Below the pieces are notes generated by a model. That model did not search any database and was not told the DNA's origin. It saw only the letters and a list, made by a program, of their open reading frames with translations. From positions 1-28,635 of the forward strand of contig JAEYTO010000021.1 of assembly GCA_023433925.1 (NCBI GenBank): a stretch of 28,635 nucleotides of DNA. Direction: 5' to 3'. The position numbers and the translations under genes are program-made. This document shows, piece by piece, positions 1 through 10,913 of this stretch (positions are counted from its first letter, which is position 1; each line of letters begins with the position of its first letter). The stretch comes from Pseudomonadota bacterium (GTDB lineage: Bacteria > Desulfobacterota > Desulfovibrionia > Desulfovibrionales > Desulfovibrionaceae).

Positions 1-166
1 GGCCCGGCCCGGTTCCGGGCCGCGGGAGCAGCCAGGCCGTCAGGCCGGCGGCCAGCAGCAGGAGGTAGAGCGGGTCGCGGACAAAGGACGGGCCGAGCAG
101 GGTGGTGAGAAATACCCGGCCGCGCCCGCCGGCCTTCTCGATCCGTACCTGATGCCGCCGGCTCAC
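1..166 (-). CDS. Small putative membrane protein, partial (runs off the left edge)
   Basis: A minus-strand frame opens with GTG at 166 and stays open to the window edge (about 55 codons). The GTG overlaps the TGA stop of the upstream small gene in a GTGA arrangement, which suggests translational coupling. The predicted product starts with a basic stretch (MSRRHQVRIEK) followed near residues 37-52 by a leucine/alanine-rich segment long enough to cross the membrane. I do not recognise a family, and the C-terminus is missing. The main support is the overlapping start and the hydrophobic segment; the frame could be fortuitous in DNA this rich in G+C. Confidence 0.42.
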   Translation of the reverse strand, partial: MSRRHQVRIEKAGGRGRVFLTTLLGPSFVRDPLYLLLLAAGLTAWLLPRPGTGPG

Positions 167-345
167 GCCCCGGCGTCCTGTCCCTGGGCCTCGCGGCGGG
201 CCAGCTCGCGCCGGTAGGCCTTCCAGCCCGGACACCAGCGCGTGTGCCAGCGCCAGAAGCGGGCCAGGAGCGAGCCGGGATCAGCCTCGGCCTTGCGCCG
301 GAAGCGGCAGCGTTCGCAGGGGAATGTCTTCATGCGTTCGGCCAT
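163..345 (-). CDS. Small cysteine-containing basic protein, 60 aa, unknown function
   Basis: The start chosen is ATG at 345 (MAERMKTFPCERCRF), preceded by a GAGAG ribosome binding site; the open frame reaches back to 483, but that part runs through a dispersed repeat and is unlikely to be coding. The protein carries a CxxC pair at residues 10 and 13 and a further cysteine in an HTRWCPGWK stretch, so a small metal-binding fold is possible. It is rich in arginine and tryptophan. I do not recognise the family. The stop overlaps the start of the next gene by GTGA, implying a small operon running off the left edge. Confidence 0.6.
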   Translation of the reverse strand: MAERMKTFPCERCRFRRKAEADPGSLLARFWRWHTRWCPGWKAYRRELARREAQGQDAGA

Positions 346-436
346 GGAAGTCTCTCGGGTTGTGGTGCGCGAACGCCGCAGGGAAGCATGCGCCGGGAGG
401 AAAGGCAAGTCCTGTCGCCACCCCGCGCGAGCAGGC

Positions 437-572
437 CATTGAAAAAGCCGTCCTGGCTTTTCAACTCCGCGCTGCTTGGGCAAAGCTCAGGCAGTGCTCA
501 CGAATGCCGCGCGCCTGTTCGCATTCGGCGGGCCATCCCGGCCCGCGCAACCTGATTTTCAACTGGCTGTCA
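437..572 (+). repeat. Dispersed intergenic repeat R1, copy 1
   Basis: This ~137-bp stretch between mscL and the small CxxC gene is the reverse-orientation counterpart of 5965-6103. Shared blocks include TTGAAAAA-GCC-TCCTGGCTTTT-TCAACT, GAGCAAAGCTCA-type sequence, ATGCCGCGCGCCTGT, CGGCGGGCCATCC-GGCCCGC and a final TTTTCAAC-GGCTGT. It contains several potential hairpins (GTTGAAAA...TTTTCAAC, GCGGGCC...GGCCCGC). No coding potential is apparent. It behaves like a REP/BIME-type or small MITE-like genomic repeat; copy number elsewhere cannot be seen here. Confidence 0.75.
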
Positions 573-600
573 TTGGCCGGCCCTGCAAGGCCCCGTGGCC

Positions 601-1002
601 TCAGCGCCTGGCCAACAGATCGCGGATCTCCGCCAGGAGCGTCTCCTCGCGCGTGGGCGCGGGCGGCGCCGGGGGCTTGGCCGCGCTCTCGCGGCGCAGG
701 CTGTTGATGCCCTTGACCAGCAGGAAAACGGCCAGGGCCACGATGGTGAAGTCCACGACGCTCTGGATGAAGCTGCCGTACTTGAGAGTCACGGCCTCGA
801 CGCCCTCCGTGGCCGGCTTGAGCGTCAGCGCCAGGTTGGCGAAGTCCACCCCGCCGACCAGCAGGCCGATGGGCGGCATGATCACGTCCTCCACGAGCGA
901 GGTGACGACCCTGCCGAAGGCCGCGCCGATGATGATGCCCACGGCCAGGTCGACCATGTTGCCCTTGACGGCGAATTCCTTGAACTCCTTGAGCAGGCCC
1001 AT
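601..1002 (-). CDS. mscL: Large-conductance mechanosensitive channel MscL
   Basis: The 133-residue product opens with MGLLKEFKEFAVKGNMVDLA, the characteristic amphipathic N-terminal helix and start of the pore helix of MscL. TM1 lies around residues 16-44 (GIIIGAAFGRVVTSLVEDVIMPP) and TM2 around 74-98 (FIQSVVDFTIVALAVFLLVK), with a cytoplasmic helix at the C-terminus (REETLLAEIRDLL) after a proline-rich linker. Length is normal for the family. MscL is an inner-membrane homopentamer that opens under membrane tension and releases solutes on hypo-osmotic shock. The ATG at 1002 has an AGGAGGG site a few bases upstream. It appears to be a single-gene unit. Confidence 0.97.
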   Translation of the reverse strand: MGLLKEFKEFAVKGNMVDLAVGIIIGAAFGRVVTSLVEDVIMPPIGLLVGGVDFANLALTLKPATEGVEAVTLKYGSFIQSVVDFTIVALAVFLLVKGINSLRRESAAKPPAPPAPTREETLLAEIRDLLARR

Positions 1003-1168
1003 GCGATCCCTCCTGTGCGTGTGGCGGCCGGTGGGAGTCTATCCAGCATAAAACGTATGCCGGAGCCCGCGCGAATGCAACAGACGCGCACGGCGGGCCG
1101 GCGGGCCGCTGCTCGCCAGGTCCGAGCGGGCGGTCGGTGGCGGGCGGGCCACCTCGGCTTGAGCCGCG

Positions 1169-1966
1169 CTACAGATAGATCGTCCCGCGCATGTACAGGG
1201 CCGCGCGGCCGGAGATGGCCACGCGCTCGCCGTTGTGCTCGCAGAACAGCTCGCCGCCGCGCCGGGAGAGCTGCGCGGCGCGCATGGCCCGTTTGCCCAG
1301 GCGCGGGGACCAGTAGGGGATGAGCGTGGAATGGGCCGAGCCCGTGACCGGGTCCTCGGGGATGCCCTCGCCGGGCACGAAGAAGCGCGACACGAAATCG
1401 GCTCCCGAGGCCGGGCCGCCCTTGGCCGTGACGATGACCCCGAGCCTGTCCAGGCCCTTGAGCTTTTCCATGTCCGGTTCCAGTTGGAGCACGTCCTCCT
1501 CGCTGTCGTAAACCACGAGCCAGTCGCGGGTGGCCAGCACCTCCACGGGCTCCGGGCCGCGCAAACCCTCCACGAGCGTGCGCGAAGGCGCGGCCGGCTT
1601 GGGCGTCCAGGCCGGGAAGTCCATGCGCAAAAGGCCGGGCTCGGCCCCGCGTGTCACCACGAGCGGGCCGCTCTGGGACATGAAGCGGACCTCGGGCCGG
1701 GAGTGGCCAAGCTCCTCGAAGAGCACCCAGGCCGAGGCCAGCGTGGCGTGGCCGCACAGGTCGATCTCGGACACGGGAGTGAACCAGCGGATGCGGAAGC
1801 CGTCGCCCTCGGGATGGAAAAAGGCCGTTTCCGAAAGGTTGTTCTCGGCGGCTATGGCCTGCATGAGCGCGGCGTCCAGCGGGCCGTCCAGGGGGCAGAC
1901 CGCGGCGGGATTGCCGGCGAAGACCTTGCCGCTGAAGGCGTCGACCTGATAGATGGGCAGCTCCAT
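1169..1966 (-). CDS. PhzF-family isomerase/epimerase-like protein
   Basis: The 265-residue protein starts MELPIYQVDAFSGKVFAGNP, the standard opening of the PhzF family, and has the usual length for this two-lobed diaminopimelate-epimerase-like fold. The family's catalytic glutamate is visible at residue 46 (NNLSETAFF), the conserved histidine at 73 (DLCGHATLAS) and the aspartate at 205 (EDPVTGSAH). An active enzyme is therefore likely, but the substrate cannot be read from sequence; PhzF itself isomerises trans-2,3-dihydro-3-hydroxyanthranilate and most homologues are uncharacterised. ATG at 1966 follows an AGGAG site; the open frame continues to 2776 but the family N-terminus fixes this start. 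No phenazine genes are nearby, so a metabolic role other than phenazine synthesis is likely. Confidence 0.93.
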   Translation of the reverse strand: MELPIYQVDAFSGKVFAGNPAAVCPLDGPLDAALMQAIAAENNLSETAFFHPEGDGFRIRWFTPVSEIDLCGHATLASAWVLFEELGHSRPEVRFMSQSGPLVVTRGAEPGLLRMDFPAWTPKPAAPSRTLVEGLRGPEPVEVLATRDWLVVYDSEEDVLQLEPDMEKLKGLDRLGVIVTAKGGPASGADFVSRFFVPGEGIPEDPVTGSAHSTLIPYWSPRLGKRAMRAAQLSRRGGELFCEHNGERVAISGRAALYMRGTIYL

Positions 1967-2211
1967 GTCAGACTCCTGGGGGCTTGGAGTGGTGCGCGTT
2001 CCGCTGGGTCCGCGCAAGAACGGCACGGCGCATGGGCCGCCGTCAGGCAGCGCATGCGCGCCGAAAGTCGCCATGAGTCCCGCGTTGCCCCGCGCAGCCG
2101 TCGTTGCGGATACGGGCGCATTCCGGGGACATCGAAATGTCCGTCCTACATGGCAGGAAAGCAGGCTTGGGGCAAGGGCGGCGGGCAGCCGCCGGGCGTG
2201 GGCCGGAAGGG

Positions 2212-2481
2212 TTAGCCTGGCAGGCGGCCGCAGCGGGTGCGCGTGCCGCGCCAGGGGTCGAGGACGTACTTGCTGTTGATGCGGAGTGCGGCGAGCAGCA
2301 GGCTGGACAGCTTGATGGCCGCACGGCATGCGGGGCCAAGGGCGAGGAAGAAGAAGGCGATGATGAGCACCTGCATGAGGAAGATATCGGTCAGCGTGCG
2401 CGACGCCGGAACGCTCGCATGCGACAGGAACCACAGGCCGAGCGTGGTGGCGAGGACGAGTCTCAAGGCGGATAGGATCAT
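2212..2481 (-). CDS. Small putative membrane protein, 89 aa, unknown function
   Basis: ATG at 2481 is preceded by GGAGAA about 10 bases upstream. The product has two strongly hydrophobic segments, around residues 3-22 (LSALRLVLATTLGLWFLSHA) and 33-58 (IFLMQVLIIAFFFLALGPACRAA), followed by a basic C-terminal tail ending near DPWRGTRTRCGRLPG. It is probably an inner-membrane protein with two helices. I do not recognise a named family. It lies 245 bases upstream of the PhzF gene on the same strand, with no obvious operon link. Confidence 0.68.
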   Translation of the reverse strand: MILSALRLVLATTLGLWFLSHASVPASRTLTDIFLMQVLIIAFFFLALGPACRAAIKLSSLLLAALRINSKYVLDPWRGTRTRCGRLPG

Positions 2482-2720
2482 AGGCTTGTTGTTCTCCGGA
2501 TGCCCAACAGGGCGCGTTTTCGATGGCGCGCTTCTCTAGCAGGACATCCAGACCTTGGCAAGTGGGTTGCGCACAGTGGTGCGGCGCGGCTCGGCGGACC
2601 GGTCCCGACCTTGGCCAGACAGAGCCAGACAGCCTGCCGGAAAGCAGGTCGCGGGCCGGGATGGCCTGCCGGAGGAGAGGCGCCCGGGAGCGGAAAGCGA
2701 GCCTTGCCCAGGCCTTGCGC

Positions 2721-2750
2721 ACCGGAAAGAGCCGGAAAGAGCCGGAAAGA
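2721..2750 (+). repeat. Three tandem copies of a 10-bp unit (RCCGGAAAGA)
   Basis: The unit ACCGGAAAGA / GCCGGAAAGA / GCCGGAAAGA is repeated without interruption, about 50 bases upstream of the candidate promoter of the cyclase gene. The spacing of one helical turn would allow cooperative binding of a regulator, but this is only inference; it may equally be slippage. Confidence 0.6.
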
Positions 2751-2796
2751 CCTTCTAGCGGGCCGGTTAGGACCACGCGTGTGAGAACCGCGCGTG

Positions 2797-2825
2797 TTGA
2801 CTCTCCGGCGCCCTGTTTCTAGGCT
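2797..2825 (+). promoter_or_regulatory. Candidate sigma-70-type promoter of the cyclase gene
   Basis: TTGACT at 2797-2802 and TAGGCT at 2820-2825 are separated by 17 bases. The -35 box matches five of six consensus positions; the -10 box is weak. The predicted start would leave a leader of roughly 50 bases before the ATG at 2882. Confidence 0.42.
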
Positions 2826-2881
2826 ATTCTGGAGTCGCGCCGGCGATCCGTCGGCCGGGACGCGGGAAACGCGAGGTGGGC

Positions 2882-3496
2882 ATGCGCATCATCGACATCT
2901 CGATGGAGATATGGCCGGACATGCCGGTCTATCCGGGCGATCCGGCGCCTTGCTTCGAGCGGCACTCGACCCTGGCCGAGGACGGCTACAACGTGACCCT
3001 GATCAGCCTGGGCAGCCATACGGGCACCCACGTGGACGCGGAGCTGCACGTTTCGGAGCAGGGCCGCGGCGTGGCCGACCTGCCCTTGAGGAGCTTCTAC
3101 GGCCCCTGCGAGGTGCTGGACCTGACCGGCGCCGGCCGCGCGATCAGGGCCGAGCACCTGCGCGGCCAGGATATCCGCCAGGGCTCCATCGTGCTGCTCA
3201 AGACGCGCACTTCCCTGGATGACGGCGGGACCTTCCGCGAGGATTACGCCCACCTGACCGAGGAGGCCGCGCTGTACCTCCTGGACAGGGGCCTGCTGAC
3301 CCTGGGCATCGATTCCCTGAGCGTCGAGGGCCCGGACGGCGACGGCCGGGTCCACGACCTGCTCGTGCACCACATGACCGTGTTCGAGGGGCTGCGTCTG
3401 AAGGACGTGGCTCCCGGCGGCTACATCTTCGCCGGGCTGCCGCTCAAGGTGCGCCTGGACGGCGCGCCGGCCAGGGCCATTCTCATCGAGCCGTAG
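2882..3496 (+). CDS. Cyclase-family metal-dependent hydrolase (kynurenine formamidase-like)
   Basis: The 204-residue product begins MRIIDISMEIWPDMPVYPGDP, typical of the cyclase family (Pfam Cyclase, PF04199). It contains the metal-binding signature HTGTHVDAELH at residues 46-56, in which H46, H50 and D52 normally coordinate zinc or manganese and H56 is conserved. Known members hydrolyse N-formylkynurenine, isatin or related amide bonds; the substrate here is not evident. ATG at 2882 is preferred over the in-frame GTG at 2876 because the GAGGTGG motif overlapping that GTG is a ribosome binding site at suitable distance from the ATG. It is monocistronic and converges with the exporter operon. 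No tryptophan-catabolism genes are adjacent. Confidence 0.9.
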   Translation: MRIIDISMEIWPDMPVYPGDPAPCFERHSTLAEDGYNVTLISLGSHTGTHVDAELHVSEQGRGVADLPLRSFYGPCEVLDLTGAGRAIRAEHLRGQDIRQGSIVLLKTRTSLDDGGTFREDYAHLTEEAALYLLDRGLLTLGIDSLSVEGPDGDGRVHDLLVHHMTVFEGLRLKDVAPGGYIFAGLPLKVRLDGAPARAILIEP

Positions 3497-3587
3497 CAAG
3501 AAGATGCCGGAAGAGGCACGGTCTGCCGGAGAGGCTTCCCACTCGGCGAGGGTCCAGTGAAATCATTTCCCTGGCGGAAGAGGGGCC

Positions 3588-3610
3588 GGGAGAGGGCGAT
3601 GCCCCCTCCC
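3588..3610. terminator. Hairpin between convergent genes
   Basis: GGGAGAGGGC and GCCCCCTCCC can pair over ten positions (one G-U) around a GAT loop, between the stop of the cyclase gene (3496) and the stop of the exporter operon (3630). There is no clear U-tract, so its role as a bidirectional terminator is tentative. Confidence 0.4.
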
Positions 3611-3629
3611 AGTATAAGCGCGGGCCGCG

Positions 3630-4364
3630 CTAGACCTCCTTCTTGACCTTGGCCTTGGTCATGGTCAGGCCAATGCCCGCGAAGAGCTCGAAGATCGCGA
3701 AGCCGTACCACATGGTGTAGATGACGTAGAAGACCAGAAGCACGACGACCAGGAACCAGCGGTCGCCGATGTCCTGGGCCTCGATGCCGTAGAAGTTGAA
3801 GGCCGGCTCCACGGCCTTCTTCTCCACCGTGTTGACCACCTTGGCGGGCTGATAGAGGGTCTGCTGCTGGAGCGCCTTAACCAGCGGGTCGAGGAAGCCC
3901 CACCAGGCCCGCAGCACATCCCGGGCCTCGAAGCCCTCATAGCGCTGCTTCACCACTTCGCCCTGGTTGTCGAACATGGCCTCGGAGTCGGCCAGGGCTT
4001 CCATGAGCATGGCCCCCAGGTCGCCGCGCGCGGTCACGGCGTTGCCGGACGCGCTGGCCTCGATGCCCCGGGCCTGGAGCACGCGCGCGATCCGCCCGGC
4101 GTCGGCCTTGTCGCGCGGGGTGACCGTGGCCTGGAAGGGCGTGCCCACCAGCGGCTCCACCTGCCGCTGCACGTCGGGAATGAAGTAGGACGAGCCCTTG
4201 GACAGGCGGTTGAACAGGTTGTCGGCGTACTCCAGGAAGTTCATGGGCTGGCCGGCGTGCGTGCCCCATATGGGCATGCGCACGAAGATGAGCGACAGCA
4301 CGACCAGGAACGAGCCCATGAGCACGAGTCCCTTGATGAACGCACTCTTGTTGCGCACGAGCAT
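3630..4364 (-). CDS. Putative inner-membrane protein linked to the TauE/SafE-type exporter
   Basis: The 244-residue protein has one hydrophobic helix near the N-terminus (about residues 8-30, FIKGLVLMGSFLVVLSLIFV), a soluble domain of roughly 170 residues and a long hydrophobic C-terminal region (about 202-232, WFLVVVLLVFYVIYTMWYG). The topology suggests a periplasmic domain between two membrane anchors. Its ATG at 4364 lies three bases after the stop of the exporter gene, and its AGGAGG site lies inside the exporter's 3' end, so the two are almost certainly co-translated. I do not recognise a named family. The tight pairing points to an accessory subunit of the exporter, which is an inference from context. 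Confidence 0.83.
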   Translation of the reverse strand: MLVRNKSAFIKGLVLMGSFLVVLSLIFVRMPIWGTHAGQPMNFLEYADNLFNRLSKGSSYFIPDVQRQVEPLVGTPFQATVTPRDKADAGRIARVLQARGIEASASGNAVTARGDLGAMLMEALADSEAMFDNQGEVVKQRYEGFEARDVLRAWWGFLDPLVKALQQQTLYQPAKVVNTVEKKAVEPAFNFYGIEAQDIGDRWFLVVVLLVFYVIYTMWYGFAIFELFAGIGLTMTKAKVKKEV

Positions 4365-4367
4365 GGC

Positions 4368-5639
4368 CTAGGCCTCCTGACGGAAGACGTTCAGGTTGGT
4401 GAAGAACTTGGAGAAGATCCACAGGGCGAAGGCCGCCACGGCGATCCAGAACAGGACGTTGCCCGTGTACTCCAGGCCGATGACGAAGCCCGCGGGCAGG
4501 TCGATGACTTCCAGGTCCACGAGCTTGCGGGGCAGGGTCGCGGCGCGGTTGATGAACCCGGCCAGGATGGCCACGGCGTAGAAGCCGCGGATGTAGATGC
4601 CCCTAACGACCTTGGTGGTCAGCGCGCCCACCTGGATGCCGAGCAGCGAGCCGAGCAGCATGCCCATGGCCAGGGTGTAGAACACGTAGCCGTAGATGGC
4701 GTACTGGGCGATGGCCGCCAGGCCGGCCGTGAAGATGATCTGCAGGATGTCCGTGCCCACGGTGGTCATGGACGACACGCCGAAGACGTACACGAACATG
4801 GGAAAGGTCACGAAGCCGCCGCCCACGCCCATGATGGCCGCGAGCACGCCCACGATCAGGCCGCCGGCGGCCACGATCCAGCCCGAGATGGTCTTGCCGC
4901 CGGGCTGGAGGTCCTCGTCGAAGCGGATCATGGGCGGGACCTTCAGGCCTTGGAGCCTGGCCGGCAAGCCCACCTTGCCCGAGGTCATGACCTCGCCGTG
5001 GGGGCTTTCGCCCACCGTGGAGCCCACCTGGCGGGGCGTGCGCGACAGGCGGATGAAGTCGAGCAGGGCGTAGAAGCCCAGGAAGCCCAGGAGCACGGCG
5101 TACACGCCGCTGATGAAGGCCTCGGACAGGAGCGGGTTGATGTCGTAGAGCCCCTTGTTGATGGCTCCGCCGATGAACGTGCCGATGGCCGAGCCGACCA
5201 GGAAGGCCACGGCCAGCTTCACCGAGACGTTGCCGAGCTTCTTGTGCACCGTGGTGCCCATGATGGCCTTGGCGAAGATGTGGAAGAGGTCCGTGCCCAC
5301 GGCCAGGATGCCCTTGACGCCCGCGGCCATGAGCGCGGGGGTGATGATGAATCCGCCGCCGGCGCCGATGCAGCCGGTGATGAGCCCGGCCACCAGGCCG
5401 ATGAAGATGGAGGACACGAAGATCTGGGTCGAGTAGAAGGACGGCGCGTAAGCCGTCTTGCCGCCCAGGAACTCGGCGGCCTCGACGCCCGACACGAGCA
5501 GAATGGGCAGGATGAGCAGGAAGAGCAGGAAGAGGCGCTTCCTGCTGCGCATGATGGTGTCCGCCACCTCGATTTCCCATTGGCCGTGCGCCCGGGCCGA
5601 GGCCATGAGGAACAGGTAGACCTGCCGGAAGAAACGCAT
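4368..5639 (-). CDS. TauE/SafE (TSUP) family sulfite/sulfonate exporter-like permease
   Basis: The 423-residue product has multiple hydrophobic helices and the duplicated glycine-rich motifs of the TSUP family: GLITGCIGAGGGFIITPALM in the first half and GVLAAIMGVGGGFVTFPMFV in the second, each followed by a GTDxxHIF/GTDILQIIF-type motif. Two four-helix halves are joined by a cytoplasmic loop (around FIRLSRTPRQVGSTVGESPHG). The N-terminus carries an extra ~50 residues including a membrane helix (LFLLFLLILPILLVSGVEAA). Family members export sulfite, sulfoacetate or related anions, which fits a sulfur-metabolising host, but the substrate is not readable. ATG at 5639 is chosen over GTG at 5663 because of the AAGGAGG site just upstream of it. 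Confidence 0.92.
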   Translation of the reverse strand: MRFFRQVYLFLMASARAHGQWEIEVADTIMRSRKRLFLLFLLILPILLVSGVEAAEFLGGKTAYAPSFYSTQIFVSSIFIGLVAGLITGCIGAGGGFIITPALMAAGVKGILAVGTDLFHIFAKAIMGTTVHKKLGNVSVKLAVAFLVGSAIGTFIGGAINKGLYDINPLLSEAFISGVYAVLLGFLGFYALLDFIRLSRTPRQVGSTVGESPHGEVMTSGKVGLPARLQGLKVPPMIRFDEDLQPGGKTISGWIVAAGGLIVGVLAAIMGVGGGFVTFPMFVYVFGVSSMTTVGTDILQIIFTAGLAAIAQYAIYGYVFYTLAMGMLLGSLLGIQVGALTTKVVRGIYIRGFYAVAILAGFINRAATLPRKLVDLEVIDLPAGFVIGLEYTGNVLFWIAVAAFALWIFSKFFTNLNVFRQEA

Positions 5640-5690
5640 GTCCGCCTCCTTGTTCGATGCCACGCCGGGCCGGGGTCGGCCCCATCGGTT

Positions 5691-5718
5691 ACATTACTCG
5701 AACATGGAGCAGGCTCAA
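5691..5718 (-). promoter_or_regulatory. Candidate promoter of the exporter operon
   Basis: Read on the minus strand, TTGAGC (5718-5713) and TAATGT (5696-5691) are separated by 16 bases. The predicted start is about 45 bases before the ATG at 5639. The -10 match is only moderate. Confidence 0.4.
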
Positions 5719-6282
5719 TGCGAGCCGTGGGAAAAAAAATAACCGTGGCGGCCCGGCCTTCGGGCCTGGCCCGGGCCTGGCTTGGGCCGGCTCGGGCCGT
5801 GGACAGGGCCGGCGGCTCGGCCGCGCGAGGCCGCATCCCTCGCGGACAAGGGGCGCGGGTGCGGCGATGGCGGGGAAGCGCGCCCCGAGCATGCCTGGAC
5901 GGGTGGCTCGGAGGGAAGTGGTTGTTGAATCGCCGGGAGAATGGCGATACAGACTGAGGATAACAGCCTGTTGAAAAACAGGCTGAGCGGGCCAGGATGG
6001 CCCGCCGGATGTGCACAGGCGCGCGGCATCCGTGAGCAATGCTTGAGCTTTGCTCAGGCATTGCGAAGTTGAAAAAAGCCAGGAAGGCTTTTTTCAACAG
6101 TCTGATAACAGTGCTCAGATACGTTTCAACGCGAAGTCGCGATTCACACCCGCAGCCGGACCAGCGCAAGGACCGGCCCGCCGGGCTGGCCGGGATGCGT
6201 TCTTTCAAGGGGCCGCACGGGCCGGGATGGCGCGGGGGAGGACGCAATACACGAGTCCGTCGGGCCGGAGCGGGATAGCGCC
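5719..6282. other. Long intergenic region between divergent genes, with a dispersed repeat
   Basis: About 560 bases separate the exporter promoter candidate from the hybrid kinase. The left part (5758-5835) is a run of short imperfect GGGCCTGGC/GGGCCGGCT direct repeats; the centre holds repeat R1 copy 2 (5965-6103). The right part (6104-6282) is the kinase leader, with no strong promoter match that I could see. No credible gene is present. Confidence 0.55.
5965..6103 (-). repeat. Dispersed intergenic repeat R1, copy 2 (inverted relative to copy 1)
   Basis: The minus strand of this stretch aligns along its whole length with 437-572. It is better preserved as secondary structure: GTTGAAAAAAGCC-AGGAA-GGCTTTTTTCAAC (6069-6098) is a perfect 13-bp stem, CCTGTT-GAAA-AACAGG (5968-5983) a second hairpin, and GCGGGCC...GGCCCGC a third. 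The element carries no open frame. Two copies in opposite orientation in intergenic DNA indicate a mobile or dispersed structured repeat family. Confidence 0.78.
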
Positions 6283-9720
<3,438 letters not shown>

Positions 9721-9870
9721 GCTTGTCTCCCGGCGGGCCTGGTGCTAATTCACATGCTGTTCAGCCGCGCCTGCCGCGTTCTTCAGGGAGCGGGGCGTCC
9801 ATGGGCGCGGCGCAAGGCCGCATCGACACAATGACCTGCCGGCCACGCGTTCCCGGCAGGAGGAGAACCC

Positions 9871-10779
9871 GTGCGCTACACAGCCCATGCCAACGCCTCC
9901 CGCTTCAAGGGCATCATCCTCGCCGGCGGCTCCGGCACCCGGCTCTATCCGCTGACGCTGGCGGCCAGCAAGCAGCTCATGCCCGTGTACGACAAGCCCA
10001 TGATCTACTACCCGCTGTCGGTGCTCATGATGGCCGGCATCCGGGACATCCTGGTCATCTCCACGCCGGCGGACCTGCCGCGCTTCCAGGCCCTGCTGGG
10101 CGATGGCGGGCAGTTCGGCGTGCGCTTCAGCTACAAGGAGCAGCCCAGGCCCGAAGGCATCGCCCAGGCCTTCATCCTGGGCGAGGAATTCCTGGCCGGC
10201 TCTCCCGTCAGCCTGGTGCTCGGCGACAACATCTTCTTCGGCCACGGCTTGGTCGGCTACCTGCAAAGCGCCGTGAGCCGGGGCTCCGGCGCGACGGTCT
10301 TCGGCTACCACGTGACCGACCCGCAGCGCTACGGCGTGGTGGCCTTCGACAAGGAGCGCCGGGTGGTGGACATCGAGGAGAAGCCCAAGGAGCCCAAGTC
10401 CAACTACGCCGTGACCGGTCTGTACTTCTATGACGAGAACGTGGTCGAGGTGGCCAGGTCCATCAAGCCCTCGGCGCGCGGCGAGCTGGAGATCACGGAC
10501 GTGAACACGGAGTACCTGCGCCGGGACGCGCTGCACGTGGAGCTGCTGGGCCGGGGCATCGCCTGGCTCGACACCGGCACCCACGACTCGCTCCTGTCGG
10601 CCTCGACCTTCGTGCAGGCCGTGGAATCGCGCCAGGGCCTCAAGATCTGCTGCCCCGAGGAGATCGCCTTCCGCATGGGCTTCATCGACGCCGAGCACCT
10701 GCGCAAGGTCGCCGCGCCGCTGTGCAAGTCGGGGTATGGGGATTATCTGCTGCGGATATTGAACGAGGAGGCGGGGTAG
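9871..10779 (+). CDS. rfbA: Glucose-1-phosphate thymidylyltransferase
   Basis: The 302-residue enzyme couples dTTP and glucose 1-phosphate to dTDP-glucose, the first step toward dTDP-L-rhamnose and related deoxysugars. The nucleotide-binding signature GGSGTRLYPLT is at residues 19-29, followed by KQLMPVYDKPMIYYPLS, and the metal/sugar-binding LGDNIFFG places the conserved aspartate at 119; the EKPKEPKSN motif is also present. Length is normal. The start is GTG at 9871 behind an AGGAGGAG site; the first ten residues are an extension before the usual MKGIILAGG opening. The rmlB, rmlC and rmlD partners are not nearby. It ends in front of a strong terminator shared with the convergent activase gene. 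Confidence 0.95.
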   Translation: MRYTAHANASRFKGIILAGGSGTRLYPLTLAASKQLMPVYDKPMIYYPLSVLMMAGIRDILVISTPADLPRFQALLGDGGQFGVRFSYKEQPRPEGIAQAFILGEEFLAGSPVSLVLGDNIFFGHGLVGYLQSAVSRGSGATVFGYHVTDPQRYGVVAFDKERRVVDIEEKPKEPKSNYAVTGLYFYDENVVEVARSIKPSARGELEITDVNTEYLRRDALHVELLGRGIAWLDTGTHDSLLSASTFVQAVESRQGLKICCPEEIAFRMGFIDAEHLRKVAAPLCKSGYGDYLLRILNEEAG

Positions 10780-10841
10780 GCCCGCCGCCCGTCTCAAGTG
10801 AGAGCGCACCGCCCTTGGCGGACGCTTCCTCAAGAAAGCCA

Positions 10842-10875
10842 AAGGCCCGGCGGGACATCCCGCCGGGCCTTCTTC
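10842..10875. terminator. Strong terminator between convergent rfbA and activase genes
   Basis: GGCCCGGCGGGA and TCCCGCCGGGCC form a perfect 12-bp stem around a CA loop (10844-10869), extended by AA/TT pairs and followed by TTCTTC on the plus strand. Lying between two converging genes, it can act in both directions, though the minus-strand T-tract is poor. Confidence 0.75.
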
Positions 10876-10913
10876 ATCATCGTATCTGGCTCGCCGCTGC
10901 GCAGCGGGCGAGG

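Larger units (their letters stand above)
2482..2881. other. Intergenic region between divergent genes
   Basis: This 400-base stretch separates the minus-strand small membrane gene from the plus-strand cyclase gene. It holds short direct repeats (three copies of a 10-mer at 2721-2750) and, close to the cyclase, a promoter candidate at 2797-2825. No convincing coding frame is present; the open frames through it lack ribosome binding sites and recognisable products. Confidence 0.6.

Noticed and set aside
1967..2776. Upstream extension of the PhzF frame
   Set aside because: The family N-terminus and an AGGAG site place the start at 1966; the extension covers the small membrane gene and intergenic DNA.
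4257..5957. 566-residue plus-strand frame antisense to the exporter operon
   Set aside because: Composition is dominated by H, E, D, G and A as expected for a shadow frame; the exporter and its partner on the other strand have clear motifs and start sites.
6205..6235. Possible third copy of repeat R1
   Set aside because: Only a short GCCATCCCGGCCCG-like block is shared, which is not enough in G+C-rich DNA to call a copy.
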